NCBI GenBank assembly: GCA_963843275.1
Contig: CAWJJM010000011.1
Span: forward strand, 1 to 64,000
Reading direction: 5' to 3'
From: CAWJJM01 sp963843275
GTDB taxonomy: Bacteria > Acidobacteriota > Thermoanaerobaculia > Multivoradales > JBCCEF01
Length of the DNA stretch: 64,000 bases
A program made the translations under genes and the position numbers. Of this stretch, positions 25,454 to 37,007 are shown piece after piece. The first letter of the stretch is position 1; each line of letters begins with the position of its first letter. The notes under the pieces are model-generated. The model saw nothing but the letters and a program-made list of their open reading frames with translations. It was not told where the DNA came from and did not search any database.

Positions 25454-26698
25454 TGCGCCGGCTGCTCCGCCGGCTCGGAACGGCCGCCGCGGCGCTCGTC
25501 CTCGTCGCGCTCGTCGCCCTCACCGCCGTCCACCTCGACGGCCGGCGGGCGGTGGCGCGGGCGAGCCAGCGCTTCACCGAGCGGATCGGCCCGCTCGACG
25601 TCGCCGCCTACGCGCCGGCTCCCGTTCCGCCGGCGGACAACGCCGCCGCCCCGCTCCTCGAGGTGGTGGCCCGGATGCACCGGGGACCGGTCGAGGAAGG
25701 CCCGGCGGTGGCGGACCCGGCCTCTTGGCTGCGCGCGCAGCTCGGACGCGTCGGGGCGGGATGGTCGGCCGAGGAGAGCGACCGCGTGCGGCACCTGTTG
25801 AGCTCCCGGCGGGAGATCCTCCGGCTCCTACACCGCGGCGCCCGCCGACCGGCCGCCTCGTTCGGGCTCGACTACGCGGCGGGTTCACGGATGGAGATCC
25901 CGCCGCTCCTCCTGATCCTGCAGGCCGTCGACCTGCTCCACGCCGAGGCGGCCATCGCCTGGCGGGACCACCGTCCAGAGGACGCTGCGGTAGCGGTCGA
26001 ATCGCTGGCCGCGGTCAGCCGTGCTCTCGAGGCCGAGGCGCCGCTGATCTTCCCGCTCGTCGGCTGGGCGGTGGAGGCGAAGCAGGCGACGGCGATCCAG
26101 GACGGTCTCGCCCTCGGCCCGCTGCCCGGGCCCGTCCTCCGCCGCCTGCGGGCCTCGGTGGCGCCGCGGCCGCGGCGGACGCAGCTCGGCCGGGCGCTGG
26201 GCTTCGAGGGCTCGCTGCTGGCCACCTGGCCGGCGGACGCGGAGCTCTCGCGCTGGCAGCGGCTGACCGTCCGCTGGCTCCTGCTGCGGTCGGTGGCCCG
26301 CGGGCTGACCTATCACGTGCGGCTCGGGAGCGCCTGGAACGACCTCGTCTACCGGGACCTCCGCGAGCACCCCGAGCGGCTCGATCCGCCGCGCCGCGGC
26401 GCCCCCGCCCCCGACCTGGTGCCCGACCTCGAACCGTCCCTGGGCAGTCTCGCCGCCGCCGAGGACCGGGCGCGGCTGGCGCGGCTGGCTCTCGACGTGG
26501 CGCTCGCGGCCGCGCGGCAGGGTGCGTTCCCGCCGCAGCTTCCCGACACGCCGGAGGCGGCGCCGGGCCGTTTCACCGGCACGGCCCCGGTCTACGAGCG
26601 CGCCGCCGACGGCTCCGCGCGGCTCTCGCTGCCCGGCGCCGACGAGCTGTGGCGGCGGCTGCGTCCCCGCCGGCGCGGCAGGCCGCCGGAGACGCCGT

Positions 26699-28921
<2,223 letters not shown>

Positions 28922-29017
28922 CGCTTCGCAGCTCCGGGAAGTTCGCGGGTTCAGGGCGCACGCGGGCCGCGGCGCAGGCCGACGCGGCCCTGACCTACAA
29001 CGGCAGGAACGGTCCTT

Positions 29018-30386
29018 CTACTCCACCCAGACGGTCTTGGCGTTGACGAACTCGCGGATCCCCAGCTCGCCGAGCTCGCGGCCGTAGCCCGACGCCTTGA
29101 CCCCGCCGAACGGCAGGCGCGGATCGCTCTTGACGTAGGCGTTGACGAAGCAGCAGCCGGCCTCCAACCGGCGCTCGGCGATCGCCTCGCCGCGCGCGCG
29201 GTCGCGGGTGAAGACGGCGGCGCCGAGGCCGAACTGCGAGTCGTTGGCCAGGCGGATCGCCTCCTCTTCGTCGGCGGCGCGGACGATCGCCGCCACCGGG
29301 CCGAAGGTCTCCTCGTCGAAGGCCGGCATGCCGGGGGTCACGCGGTCGAGGACGGTGGGCGGGTAGAAGCGCCCCCGGACCGTCGGGGACCTCGCCGCCG
29401 AGCAGCAGCTCGGCCCCGGCGTCGACCGTGGCGCGCACCTGGCGGTGGAGATCGTCGCGCAGGTCGCTGCGCGCCTGCGGCCCGAGGTCGTTCGCCTCGT
29501 CCAGGGGGTCGCCCATCCGCTTGGCCCGCATGCGCTCGACGAAGCCCGCCACGAAGCGGTCGGCGACCGCTGCGACCACGATGAAGCGCTTGGCGGCGAT
29601 GCAGCTCTGCCCGGAGTTGATCAGGCGGCTCTCGACGCAGCTCTCCACCGCGGCCTCGAGGTCGGCGTCTGCGAGCACCAGGTACGGGTCGCTGCCGCCG
29701 AGCTCGAGCACCGTCTTCTTCAGCTCCCCGCCCGCCTTCGCCGCCACCGCGCGCCCCGCCGGCACCGAGCCGGTGAGGGTGGCGGCGGCGATCAGCGGAT
29801 GCTCGATCACCGCGTCGATCCGCGACGAGCCGACGAGCAGGGCGCGGAAGAGGTCGGCCGGGAAGCCGGCGCGGCGGAAGACGTCCTCGATGGCGAGGGC
29901 GCAGCCGAAGACGTTGGAGGCGTGCTTGAGCACCCCGGCGTTGCCGGCGGCCAGGCCGGGGGCGGCGAAGCGGAAGACCTGCCAGAAGGGGAAGTTCCAC
30001 GGCATCACCGCCAGCACCACCCCGAGCGGCTGGAAGGAGACGTAGCTGCGGCGGGCGTCGGTGGACACCTCGCGGCGCGCCAGCAGCGACTCGGCGTGCT
30101 CGGCGTAGTGCGCGCACACCCAGGCGCACTTCTTCGCCTCGGAGCGGCCGGCGGCGATCGGCTTGCCCATCTCCCGCGCCATCAGGGCGCCGAAGTCGTC
30201 CGCCTCCTCCTCGAGGATGCGGGCCGCCGCACGCAGGTGGCGGGCGCGCTCGGCGAAGGGGGTCTCCCGCCAGCCGAGGAAGGCCTCGCGGGCCCGCTCG
30301 ATCACCCCGCCGACCTCCGCCAGGTCCATCTCCGGGTAGCTCGCCACCACCTCGCCGGTGGCCGGATTGACGCTGTCGATCGTCAT
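29018..30386 (-). CDS. NAD(P)-dependent aldehyde dehydrogenase (succinate-semialdehyde type), interrupted by a frameshift
   Basis: An approximately 454-residue aldehyde dehydrogenase read in two frames. From ATG 30386 (GGGAGGAGGCAGGGCGAG upstream) the first frame holds MPWNFPFWQVFRFAAP, catalytic Glu in VLELGGSDPYLVL and nucleophile Cys in NSGQSCIAAKRF. Near 29376 a run of five C on the plus strand (29372-29376) shifts the frame; removing one base joins PDGPG to RFYPPTVLDRVTPGM and the intact C-terminus (EETFGPVAAIVRA to FVNAKTVWVE). Sequence type and length match short GabD1/SsaD-like enzymes that oxidise semialdehydes to acids. The break is either a sequencing error in a homopolymer or a recent inactivation. 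It lies downstream of hflKC on the same strand. Confidence 0.8.
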
Positions 30387-30466
30387 CTCGCCCTGCCTCC
30401 TCCCGCGGCCGTTCGCCGGTGCTCCCCCTCCCAGCGGCGGTGCAAGGAGCCCGCCGGACGGCGGCG

Positions 30467-31405
30467 TCAGGCGCCGCCGCCCTCCTTGAGGTAGCGGTAG
30501 AGCTCGCCGTCGGTCGACAGCAGCAGCGTGGTGTCCGCGTCCACCGTCGACTGCAGGGTCTCGAGGCTCTTGAGCAGGGTGTAGAAGCGGCGCGCGTCGG
30601 GCGAGCGGTCGTAGGCCTCGGCGTAGACCGAGGTCGCCTGGGCGTCGGCGTCGCCGCGGATCTCCTCGGCCTTGCGGTACGCCTCGGAGGTGATCTGCTT
30701 GAGCTCCCGCTCGCGCTTGCCGTCGATGCGCAACGCCTCGCCCTGGCCCTCCGAGATGTAGCGCGCCGCGATCCGCTTGCGCTCCGAGATCATGCGGTTG
30801 TAGACGTTCTGCCGCACGTCCTCGATGTAGTTGATGCGCTTGAGCCGCACGTCGAGGATCTCGATCCCCAGGTCGCTGGTCCGGCCCTGCGCCGCCGAGA
30901 GGATCTCCTCGCGGATCTTCTCGCGCCCGTACTGGATGGGCTCGAGGTCGGTGGCCTCCTCCTCGAGCAGCGCCTGGTCGGGCTCGGCCTGCCGGTTGCT
31001 GGTCCGCACCACCTCGACCAGGTCGTGGTTGGCGATCGAGTTGCGGGTCTCGCCGTCGAGGATGTCGTCGAGCCGGGTCTGGGCGCCGCGCTCGTTCTGC
31101 AGCCGCTGGAAGAACAGCAGCGGGTCGGTGATCCGCCAGCGCGCGTAGGTGTCGACGAGGATCAGGCGCTTGTCGCGGGTGGGCAGCTCGTTGACCTCGC
31201 CGTCCCACTCCAGGAAGCGCTTGTCGAAGCTGTGCACCTGCTGGATGAACGGCACCTTGAAGTGGAGGCCCGGCTGCTCCACGGGGCCCCCGACCGGCTT
31301 GCCGAACTGCGTCACCACCACCTGCTCGGCCTCGTTGATCACGTAGGTCGATCCGGCGAGGCCGAAGACGACCACCAGCGCCGCGAGGAGAGAGATCCAG
31401 CGCAT
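30467..31405 (-). CDS. hflC: HflC, SPFH/prohibitin subunit of the FtsH modulator complex
   Basis: A 312-residue membrane protein with one N-terminal membrane helix (MRWISLLAALVVVFGLAG) and an SPFH domain (about 20-200), followed by a long coiled coil (about 190-260, ISERKRIAARYISEGQGEAL). Motifs such as INEAEQVVVTQFGKPV, GLHFKVPFIQQVHSFDKR and DVRLKRINYIEDVRQNVYNR are typical of HflC. With HflK it forms the large periplasmic cage that surrounds FtsH and modulates membrane-protein degradation. The ATG overlaps the hflK stop by one base (TGATG), so translation is coupled. Length matches the family. Confidence 0.95.
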   Translation of the reverse strand: MRWISLLAALVVVFGLAGSTYVINEAEQVVVTQFGKPVGGPVEQPGLHFKVPFIQQVHSFDKRFLEWDGEVNELPTRDKRLILVDTYARWRITDPLLFFQRLQNERGAQTRLDDILDGETRNSIANHDLVEVVRTSNRQAEPDQALLEEEATDLEPIQYGREKIREEILSAAQGRTSDLGIEILDVRLKRINYIEDVRQNVYNRMISERKRIAARYISEGQGEALRIDGKRERELKQITSEAYRKAEEIRGDADAQATSVYAEAYDRSPDARRFYTLLKSLETLQSTVDADTTLLLSTDGELYRYLKEGGGA

Positions 31406-32464
31406 CAGCCACCCCCCTTCGGCTCGCCGACGGCCGCGGGCAGGGCACGGCCGCCGTCCAGGTTGAGCAACGGCACCAGGTTGCCGGCCTTCTCGTCGAT
31501 CACCAGCTTGCGCCCGGCGTTGGGCAGGATGGCCCCCATCGTCTCGAGGTACAGCCGCTTGCGGGTCACCTCGGGGGCCCGGCGATAGGCGTCGAACAGG
31601 GCGACGAAGCGCGCCGACTCGCCGCGCGCCCGGTTGACCCGGTCGAGCGCGTAGCCCTGCGCCTCCTGCACCGTCTGCTCGGCCTCGCCGCGGGCCCGCG
31701 GGATCACCTCGTTGTACTTGGCCTCGGCGGTGTTGATCAGCTCGGCGCGGCGCTGCTCGGCCTGGTTGACCTCGTTGAACGACGGCTGGACCGGTTCGGG
31801 CGGGTAGACGTTCTGCAGCACCACCTGCTCGACCTTGATCCCGGTGTCGTAGGCGTCGGAGAGCGCCTGGAGCTGCTGCTCGACCACGGTCGACAGCTCC
31901 TCGCGGCCGATGGTGATGACCTCGTTGACGGTGCGGTCGCCGACCACCTCGCGCATCACCGCCTCGTTCATGGCGCGGAAGGTCTCGCGGACCCCGCGCA
32001 CCCGGAACAGGAACTTGTAGGGGTCGACGATCCGGTACTGCACCACCCACTCGACGTCGGCGATGTTGAGGTCGCCGGTGAGCATCAGCGACTCGTCGTC
32101 GAAGTCGCCCGTCGAGTAGCGGGTGCGCTGGCCCGGCTCCTCGGTGCGGAAGCCGAACTCCTCCTTGAGCTGGCGCTCGACCGGCACCTTGACGACCTGC
32201 TCGATGCCGAGCGGCAGCTTGAGGTTGAGCCCGGGGCTCGGCCTCGCGCACGTAGTGCCCGAAGCGCAGCACCACCCCGACCTCTTCCGGGTCGACGGTG
32301 TAGAAGGAGGTGAACAGGACGGCGAGGACGAACACCACGAGCAGCAGGAGGCGCCAGGGGAGGCCCCCGCCACCGAAACGCTCCCTGAGCGCCTCGAGCT
32401 GCGGCGGCAGCTCCACCTTGCGCCCTCCCCCGCCGGGGAAGGCCTGGAAGGGATTCTGGTTCAT
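31405..32464 (-). CDS. hflK: HflK, SPFH/prohibitin partner of HflC, interrupted by a frameshift
   Basis: About 352 residues in two frames. From ATG 32464: a glycine-rich N-terminus (PFQAFPGGGGRKVEL), a membrane helix (about 37-55, WRLLLLVVFVLAVLF) and the start of the SPFH domain (EEVGVVLRFGHYVREAEP). At 32230-32236 one extra base in CCCGGGG breaks the frame; without it the protein continues as GLNLKLPLGIEQVVKVPV, followed by all typical HflK segments (TGDLNIADVEWVVQYRI, QNVYPPEPVQPSFNEVNQA, ETMGAILPNAGRKLVI). It partners HflC in the FtsH-associated complex. The promoter at 32474-32502 puts the mRNA start at or next to the ATG. A sequencing error is plausible, since the downstream aldehyde dehydrogenase has the same kind of break. 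Confidence 0.85.
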
Positions 32465-32473
32465 GACGGGCCC

Positions 32474-32502
32474 AAGCTAGCCGACCCGTCCGCGCAGCGC
32501 AA
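32474..32502 (-). promoter_or_regulatory. hflK promoter, probably giving a leaderless mRNA
   Basis: TTGCGC (32502-32497), 17 bp, TAGCTT (32479-32474) on the minus strand; only nine bases separate the -10 from the hflK ATG. Confidence 0.6.
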
Positions 32503-32537
32503 CACGCCGCGGGGTGGTGGCGCGGGGCGCGGCCGGC

Positions 32538-33068
32538 TCAGCCCGGGCGGGCGGGGAGGGCGGACGGCGGCGCCGCGGCCCGGCGGCGGACCCAGAGCGT
32601 CTTCTCGACCGCCGCCACCACCTCGCCGTCGTCGCCGACCACGTCGACGCCCAGCACCGGCTCCACGGTCTCTCCGGCGTCGGCGGCGCGACGGATCTCC
32701 GCCACCCGCTCGTCGGGGAGGATGAAGCGGGCGCGGACGGTGCCCCGCCCCGGGCGGCGGAAGCGGATCGCGGCGGCCTTGTCCCACACCAGGTACCCGG
32801 GGCCCAGCCGCTCGATCAGCAGCAGCATGTAGAACGGGTCGCACATCGCGTACAACGAGCCGCCGAAGTGGGTGCCGACGTAGTTGCGGTTCCACCAGGT
32901 CAGCTTCATGCGCACCTCGAAGCCGGGAGCGTCGCCGTCCAGCCGGTGGACGCGGATGCCGGCGCCCAGGAACGGCGGGTACACGGCGAGCAGCCGGAGC
33001 AGCAGCCGGTGCCGCCAGCGCCGGCGCCCGCCGCCCTGCCGCCCCTGCCCGCGTCCCGTCGTCGTCAC
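32538..33068 (-). CDS. DUF4442 hotdog-fold (thioesterase-like) protein
   Basis: A 176-residue protein starting at GTG 33068 with GGAGGGCGGACG upstream. After a basic N-terminus it has the hotdog-fold core of the DUF4442 family: RMKLTWWNRNYVGTHFGGSL followed by the long central helix YAMCDPFYMLLLIERLG, then VWDKAAAIRFRRPGRGTV and the terminal strands. Hotdog proteins of this type are usually acyl-CoA thioesterase relatives acting in the cytoplasm; the true substrate of DUF4442 proteins is unknown. It lies upstream of hflK but hflK has its own promoter. Confidence 0.85.
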   Translation of the reverse strand: MTTTGRGQGRQGGGRRRWRHRLLLRLLAVYPPFLGAGIRVHRLDGDAPGFEVRMKLTWWNRNYVGTHFGGSLYAMCDPFYMLLLIERLGPGYLVWDKAAAIRFRRPGRGTVRARFILPDERVAEIRRAADAGETVEPVLGVDVVGDDGEVVAAVEKTLWVRRRAAAPPSALPARPG

Positions 33069-33174
33069 CGTCCGCCCTCCGGCTGGTCGCCCGGAGGATG
33101 CCAGCGCGGCCGTCGCGGCGTCAATCCGTCCACCGGGGCGGCCGGGCCGCGGCGCCCGCTCTCCCTGCGCTCGC

Positions 33175-34944
33175 CTACGGCACCGGGGCCGGGCCCGGCG
33201 GTGGCGGCCGGACCAGGACGGCGGCCAGCGCGGTGCCGCCGTCGACCGCGTCGTAGAAGCCCACCGCGACGGTCCCGCCGGCGGCCGGCAGGTCCACCTC
33301 GCGGTGCACCGCGAACGCCGCGCCGGCCGCGGGGCCGGCCGCGCCGCGCACCCGGAAGGACTCGCGCTTCGCGTCCAACGACAGCGGCGTCCCGGCGGCG
33401 GAGTAGGTGGCCACGAAGACCTCGAGGGCCCCCGCGCGGACTCCGTCCGCCGCCGGCACCAGCCCGACCCGATCGGCCAGCACCCCCGCCTCCAGCCGCA
33501 CGCGCAGGCGCCCGTCCCCCGGCGTCCGCCCGCTGACGCGGATGCGGACCGGCAGGGTCCCGCCCCGCTTGGGAAGGGTCGACGGGGTCCGGAGCTGGGA
33601 CAGCAACAGGTCGCGCGGCGACAGGTCGAAGCTGCGCCGCGCGTAGCGCAGGCTCACCCCGGCACGCCCCGTCCGCACCTCCCACCGGTGCTCGCGGCCG
33701 TCGTGGGGGTGGGGCACCACGACCCGGACGCGGTAGGTGGCACGGTAGTCCTCCACGGCGCGCGCGACGACGTCGCCCTGCTCGTTCGAGCCCCAGGCGC
33801 GGCCTCCGGTGCGGTGGGCCATCAGCCCGGCGGCCTCCTGCGGCCGCAGTGCGATCTGCCGGTTCGGCACGGCGGAGGGCCCCGTCCCGAAGAACGCCGC
33901 GCCGAAGCCGCGCAGGTCCGACCCGTAGACCCGGAAGCCGGCGGCGGCGGCACGGTCGGCGAGCTCGTCCCACATGCCGGTGAGCGCCGCCACGAGCACG
34001 ACCCGGTCCGCCTCGTGGACGTTCCTGTGCGGCGGCGGCGCGGCGGAGGAGAAGTAGTAGATCAGCGCCTTCGAGCCCGTGGTGGTGCCGAGAGCGCCGA
34101 AGAGCTGCTCGAGGCCGCCGAGCACCCGCCGCTGGCGCCGCACCTCCATCCTCAGGCCGGCGTCGTCGATGAGCTTCTCGAGCGGCGTCGGCGACCGCTC
34201 CCAGTCGCTCCGCCGGTCGATCTCCGCCTGCTGCGCCGGCGTGAGGTCCTCGGCGACCCGTCCACCCCCCTCGGATCCGAGACGTCGGCCCCCGCCCGGC
34301 GACGGGCGCCGCGCGGCGAGGACGTCGCCCCGGGTCGGGGCCAGCCCGCGCGGCGCGAAGACCAACCGCGCGTCGTACGGCAGGTTCACCGCCCGCCCCA
34401 ACGCCAGCTCCGGCACCCGACCGAGGGCCCGCACCGCCGCATCGACGTCCTCCGTGTACGGCTGGACGAGAAGCGGCTCGGGACCGAGCAGCGCCACCGC
34501 CTGCCGCAGGCCGGGGGTGGCGTGCCCGGCGACCCAGTCGCGCACCTGCCCCGTCACCCGGACGAGCTGCGGGTACGAGAGCCCCCCCGGCTCGAAGGCA
34601 TGGACCACGTAGAGCGGCTCGTCCGGCGACGCGGCCGCCGCTGGCGGCCGCCGCGGACGCCCGGCCGCGGCCGCCACGCTTGCGACGGGAGGGGCGAACA
34701 GCGCCCGCACCTGCCGGATCTCCCGGCTCTCCCCGTCCTCGTAGACCTCGAAGTCGTCGGCACCCAGTTCCGTCACCGGCGCGTCCCGCGCCGTCGCCAC
34801 CACCTCCAGCTCCACCTCGTGGACCAGCAGCGTCTCGCCGAACTCCGCCGCCGGCGCTTCCTGGGAGCGGATCGGGACGGTGACGGGCGCCGCCGCCAGG
34901 ACGGCGACCAGGCCCGGCACGAGCGGGCTCAGGGATCTCGACAC
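33175..34944 (-). CDS. Exported protein with VWFA-related Acidobacterial domain
   Basis: A 589-residue protein. GTG 34944 is favoured because GAGGGAG lies at correct distance and a signal peptide follows directly (VSRSLSPLVPGLVAVLAAAP); a longer frame to 35025 is possible. After the leader comes the beta-strand-rich start of the TIGR03436-type domain (HEVELEVVATARDAPVTEL; GADDFEVYEDGESREI), then a von Willebrand A-like region (about 120-380) with SKALIYYFSSAA in place of the usual strand. A long loop insert lies at about 215-285. The MIDAS DxSxS motif is not recognisable, so metal binding is doubtful. The C-terminal third is beta-sandwich-like. This domain family is largely restricted to Acidobacteriota; its function is unknown. 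Confidence 0.85.
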   Translation of the reverse strand: MSRSLSPLVPGLVAVLAAAPVTVPIRSQEAPAAEFGETLLVHEVELEVVATARDAPVTELGADDFEVYEDGESREIRQVRALFAPPVASVAAAAGRPRRPPAAAASPDEPLYVVHAFEPGGLSYPQLVRVTGQVRDWVAGHATPGLRQAVALLGPEPLLVQPYTEDVDAAVRALGRVPELALGRAVNLPYDARLVFAPRGLAPTRGDVLAARRPSPGGGRRLGSEGGGRVAEDLTPAQQAEIDRRSDWERSPTPLEKLIDDAGLRMEVRRQRRVLGGLEQLFGALGTTTGSKALIYYFSSAAPPPHRNVHEADRVVLVAALTGMWDELADRAAAAGFRVYGSDLRGFGAAFFGTGPSAVPNRQIALRPQEAAGLMAHRTGGRAWGSNEQGDVVARAVEDYRATYRVRVVVPHPHDGREHRWEVRTGRAGVSLRYARRSFDLSPRDLLLSQLRTPSTLPKRGGTLPVRIRVSGRTPGDGRLRVRLEAGVLADRVGLVPAADGVRAGALEVFVATYSAAGTPLSLDAKRESFRVRGAAGPAAGAAFAVHREVDLPAAGGTVAVGFYDAVDGGTALAAVLVRPPPPGPAPVP

Positions 34945-35125
34945 GGCCACTCCCTCGGCTCGGGAGCCGGCGAAGAGGTGGATGTTCACGAACCTGCGGC
35001 CACCGTACTGCAACCGGCGGACCACCTTCCGGCCGCGGCTTGCGGCGTTCCACCGGGCGCTGCCACGATCCCGGCAGGGGACGGCCGCGTCCCCTCCCGT
35101 CGACGGGCGCCGGGCCTCCCTGCGT

Positions 35126-35131
35126 TAAGCT
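35126..35131 (+). promoter_or_regulatory. -10 box (TAAGCT) eight bases before the ATG of the zinc-ribbon gene
   Basis: TAAGCT at 35126-35131 is followed by eight bases and ATG 35140, with no ribosome site between. This spacing predicts a leaderless transcript. No clear -35 is seen. Confidence 0.4.
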
Positions 35132-35139
35132 GGGGACCC

Positions 35140-35361
35140 ATGCCGCGCGACGCCTTCGACCGCTTCACCGCCAGCGAGATGTGGTGCCCCAGGTGCCGGC
35201 GCGCGCAGCCGGTGCGCGAGCACCTCCTGCTGGTCCTGCCGACGGGCAACAAGTACGACTTCACCTGCGCGGTCTGCGGCACCTCGGTCGGCGAGCGTAT
35301 GGACGACGACCGCAGCGCCTTCAGCCTCGATCCCCGCCTCGCCCCGCCGTCCCGGCGGTAG
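35140..35361 (+). CDS. Small zinc-ribbon protein
   Basis: A 73-residue cytoplasmic protein with two CxxC knuckles (WCPRCRRAQPV and FTCAVCGTSVG) separated by about 25 residues, as in rubredoxin-like zinc ribbons. The middle part LLLVLPTGNKYDFTC is hydrophobic and probably forms the beta-hairpin. No catalytic residues are seen, and small zinc ribbons of this kind often act as RNA, DNA or protein adaptors. I do not recognise a named family. It lies alone between the VWFA gene (opposite strand) and cydA. Confidence 0.7.
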   Translation: MPRDAFDRFTASEMWCPRCRRAQPVREHLLLVLPTGNKYDFTCAVCGTSVGERMDDDRSAFSLDPRLAPPSRR

Positions 35362-35494
35362 GCCTCCGGCCCACCCCCTCGACCCCACCCCTCCGGACGG
35401 TGCCGGCCCGCCGGCCGATTGGTAGCTTGGCTCCGGTTGCCGCAGTGCGGCGTGCAACCGGACACCATCATCCCGACCGCTCCGGGGGGTCCCC

Positions 35495-36979
35495 GTGGAC
35501 GTCGTCCTGCTCTCCCGCCTGCAGTTCGCGCTGACCGTGATGTTCCACTATCTGTTCCCGCCGCTGACCATCGGCCTGTCGCTGGTCGTCGTCTACCTGA
35601 TGGCGATGCGCCTGCGCACCGGCGAGGCCATCTACGACACCGCGGCGCGCTTCTGGACGCGGGTGTTCGGCATCAACTTCGCCGTCGGCGTGGCCACCGG
35701 GATCGTGATGGAGTTCCAGTTCGGCACCAACTGGGCGGTGTACTCGCGCTACGTCGGCGACGTCTTCGGCTCCGCCCTGGCCGCCGAGGGGATCTTCGCC
35801 TTCTTCCTCGAGTCGGGCTTCCTCGCTGTGCTGCTGTTCGGCTGGGACCGCGTGTCGCCGCGCTTCCATTTCTTCGCGGCGTCGATGGTCAGCCTGGGCT
35901 CGATCTTCTCGTCGGTGTGGATCACGGTCGCCAACTCCTGGCAGCAGACCCCGGCGGGGTTCGTCCTGCGCGAGCACACGGTGGGCGGCCGCACCTTCCA
36001 GCGCGCCGAGATCACCGACTTCTGGGCGGTGGTGTTCAGCCCCTCGTCGATGCACCGGCTGGTCCACGTGTGGTTCGGCGCCTTCCTGCTCGGCGCCTTC
36101 TTCGTGATGTCGATCGCCGCCTGGTACCTGCTGCACGGCCGCCACGGCGAGTTCGCCCGCCGCTCCTTCACCGGAGCGCTGATCCTGGCCACCCTGTTCT
36201 CCGTCGCCCAGCTCGTCTCCGGCGACCTGCAGGCGAAGAACGTGGCGGCGGTGCAGCCGGCGAAGCTCGCCGCCTTCGAGGGTCTCTACCGCACCGGCGA
36301 GGGTGGCACGCCGTTGCTGCTCTGGGGCTGGCCCGACGACGCCGCCGGCCGCGTGCGGGGCGGGGTCGGTATCCCGGGGATGCTCTCCTGGCTGGTCTAC
36401 GGCGACGCCACGCGGCCGCTGCCGGGCCTCGACCGGCTGGCGGCCGACTGGGGCACGCCCCCGGTGTGGATCTCCTTCCAGAGCTACCACCTGATGGTCG
36501 CCTGCGGGATGCTCTTCCTGGGGCTGACCCTCTACGCCTCGTGGCTGCGCTGGCGGGGGCGGCTGTTCGAGCGGCGCTGGCTGCTGTGGGCCTTCGTCTT
36601 CGCGGTGCTCCCCGCCTATGCCGCCAACGAGCTCGGCTGGGTGGCGGCGGAGGTCGGACGGCAGCCGTGGAGCGTCTACCCCCAGCTCGTCGACGGCCGC
36701 GTGGTGGGCGGCCTGACCACCCGTGACGCCGTCTCCGAGGTGGTGGGCAGCGGCCAGGTCCTCGCGTCGATCGTCCTGTTCGGGCTGATCTACCTGCTGC
36801 TGTTCGCCCTCTGGCTGTGGGTGCTGAACCACAAGATCCAGGCCGGCCCGGAGCCGATCGGCGCCGAGCCCACCGGCACCGCGGGCCGCGACCTGATGGA
36901 CGCCGCCAGCCGCCGCCCCGGCCACCGGGGCTCGCTCACCGAGCCGGGGAGCGCCGGCGGCACGGCCGCCGGCACCTGA
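35495..36979 (+). CDS. cydA: Cytochrome bd ubiquinol oxidase subunit I
   Basis: A 494-residue integral membrane subunit of the bd oxidase, which oxidises quinol, reduces oxygen to water with high affinity and builds proton-motive force. GTG 35495 begins VDVVLLSRLQFALTVMFH, which carries His18, equivalent to the haem b595 ligand of E. coli CydA. The other haem b ligands are visible: His in SSMHRLVHVWFGAFLLG (b558) and Met in YHLMVACGMLF (b558). The conserved GRQPWSVYPQL motif near the C-terminus is intact. It is followed by cydB after 28 bases. The 133-base gap before it (35362-35494) shows no clear promoter hexamers. Confidence 0.97.
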   Translation: MDVVLLSRLQFALTVMFHYLFPPLTIGLSLVVVYLMAMRLRTGEAIYDTAARFWTRVFGINFAVGVATGIVMEFQFGTNWAVYSRYVGDVFGSALAAEGIFAFFLESGFLAVLLFGWDRVSPRFHFFAASMVSLGSIFSSVWITVANSWQQTPAGFVLREHTVGGRTFQRAEITDFWAVVFSPSSMHRLVHVWFGAFLLGAFFVMSIAAWYLLHGRHGEFARRSFTGALILATLFSVAQLVSGDLQAKNVAAVQPAKLAAFEGLYRTGEGGTPLLLWGWPDDAAGRVRGGVGIPGMLSWLVYGDATRPLPGLDRLAADWGTPPVWISFQSYHLMVACGMLFLGLTLYASWLRWRGRLFERRWLLWAFVFAVLPAYAANELGWVAAEVGRQPWSVYPQLVDGRVVGGLTTRDAVSEVVGSGQVLASIVLFGLIYLLLFALWLWVLNHKIQAGPEPIGAEPTGTAGRDLMDAASRRPGHRGSLTEPGSAGGTAAGT

Positions 36980-37007
36980 CCCCCGCCGCGCGCACCGAGG
37001 AGACGCG

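Noticed and set aside
30467..32464. A single long frame joining the hflK N-terminus to hflC
   Set aside because: The middle is out-of-frame hflK sequence created by the extra base; it is not a genuine HflK-HflC fusion.
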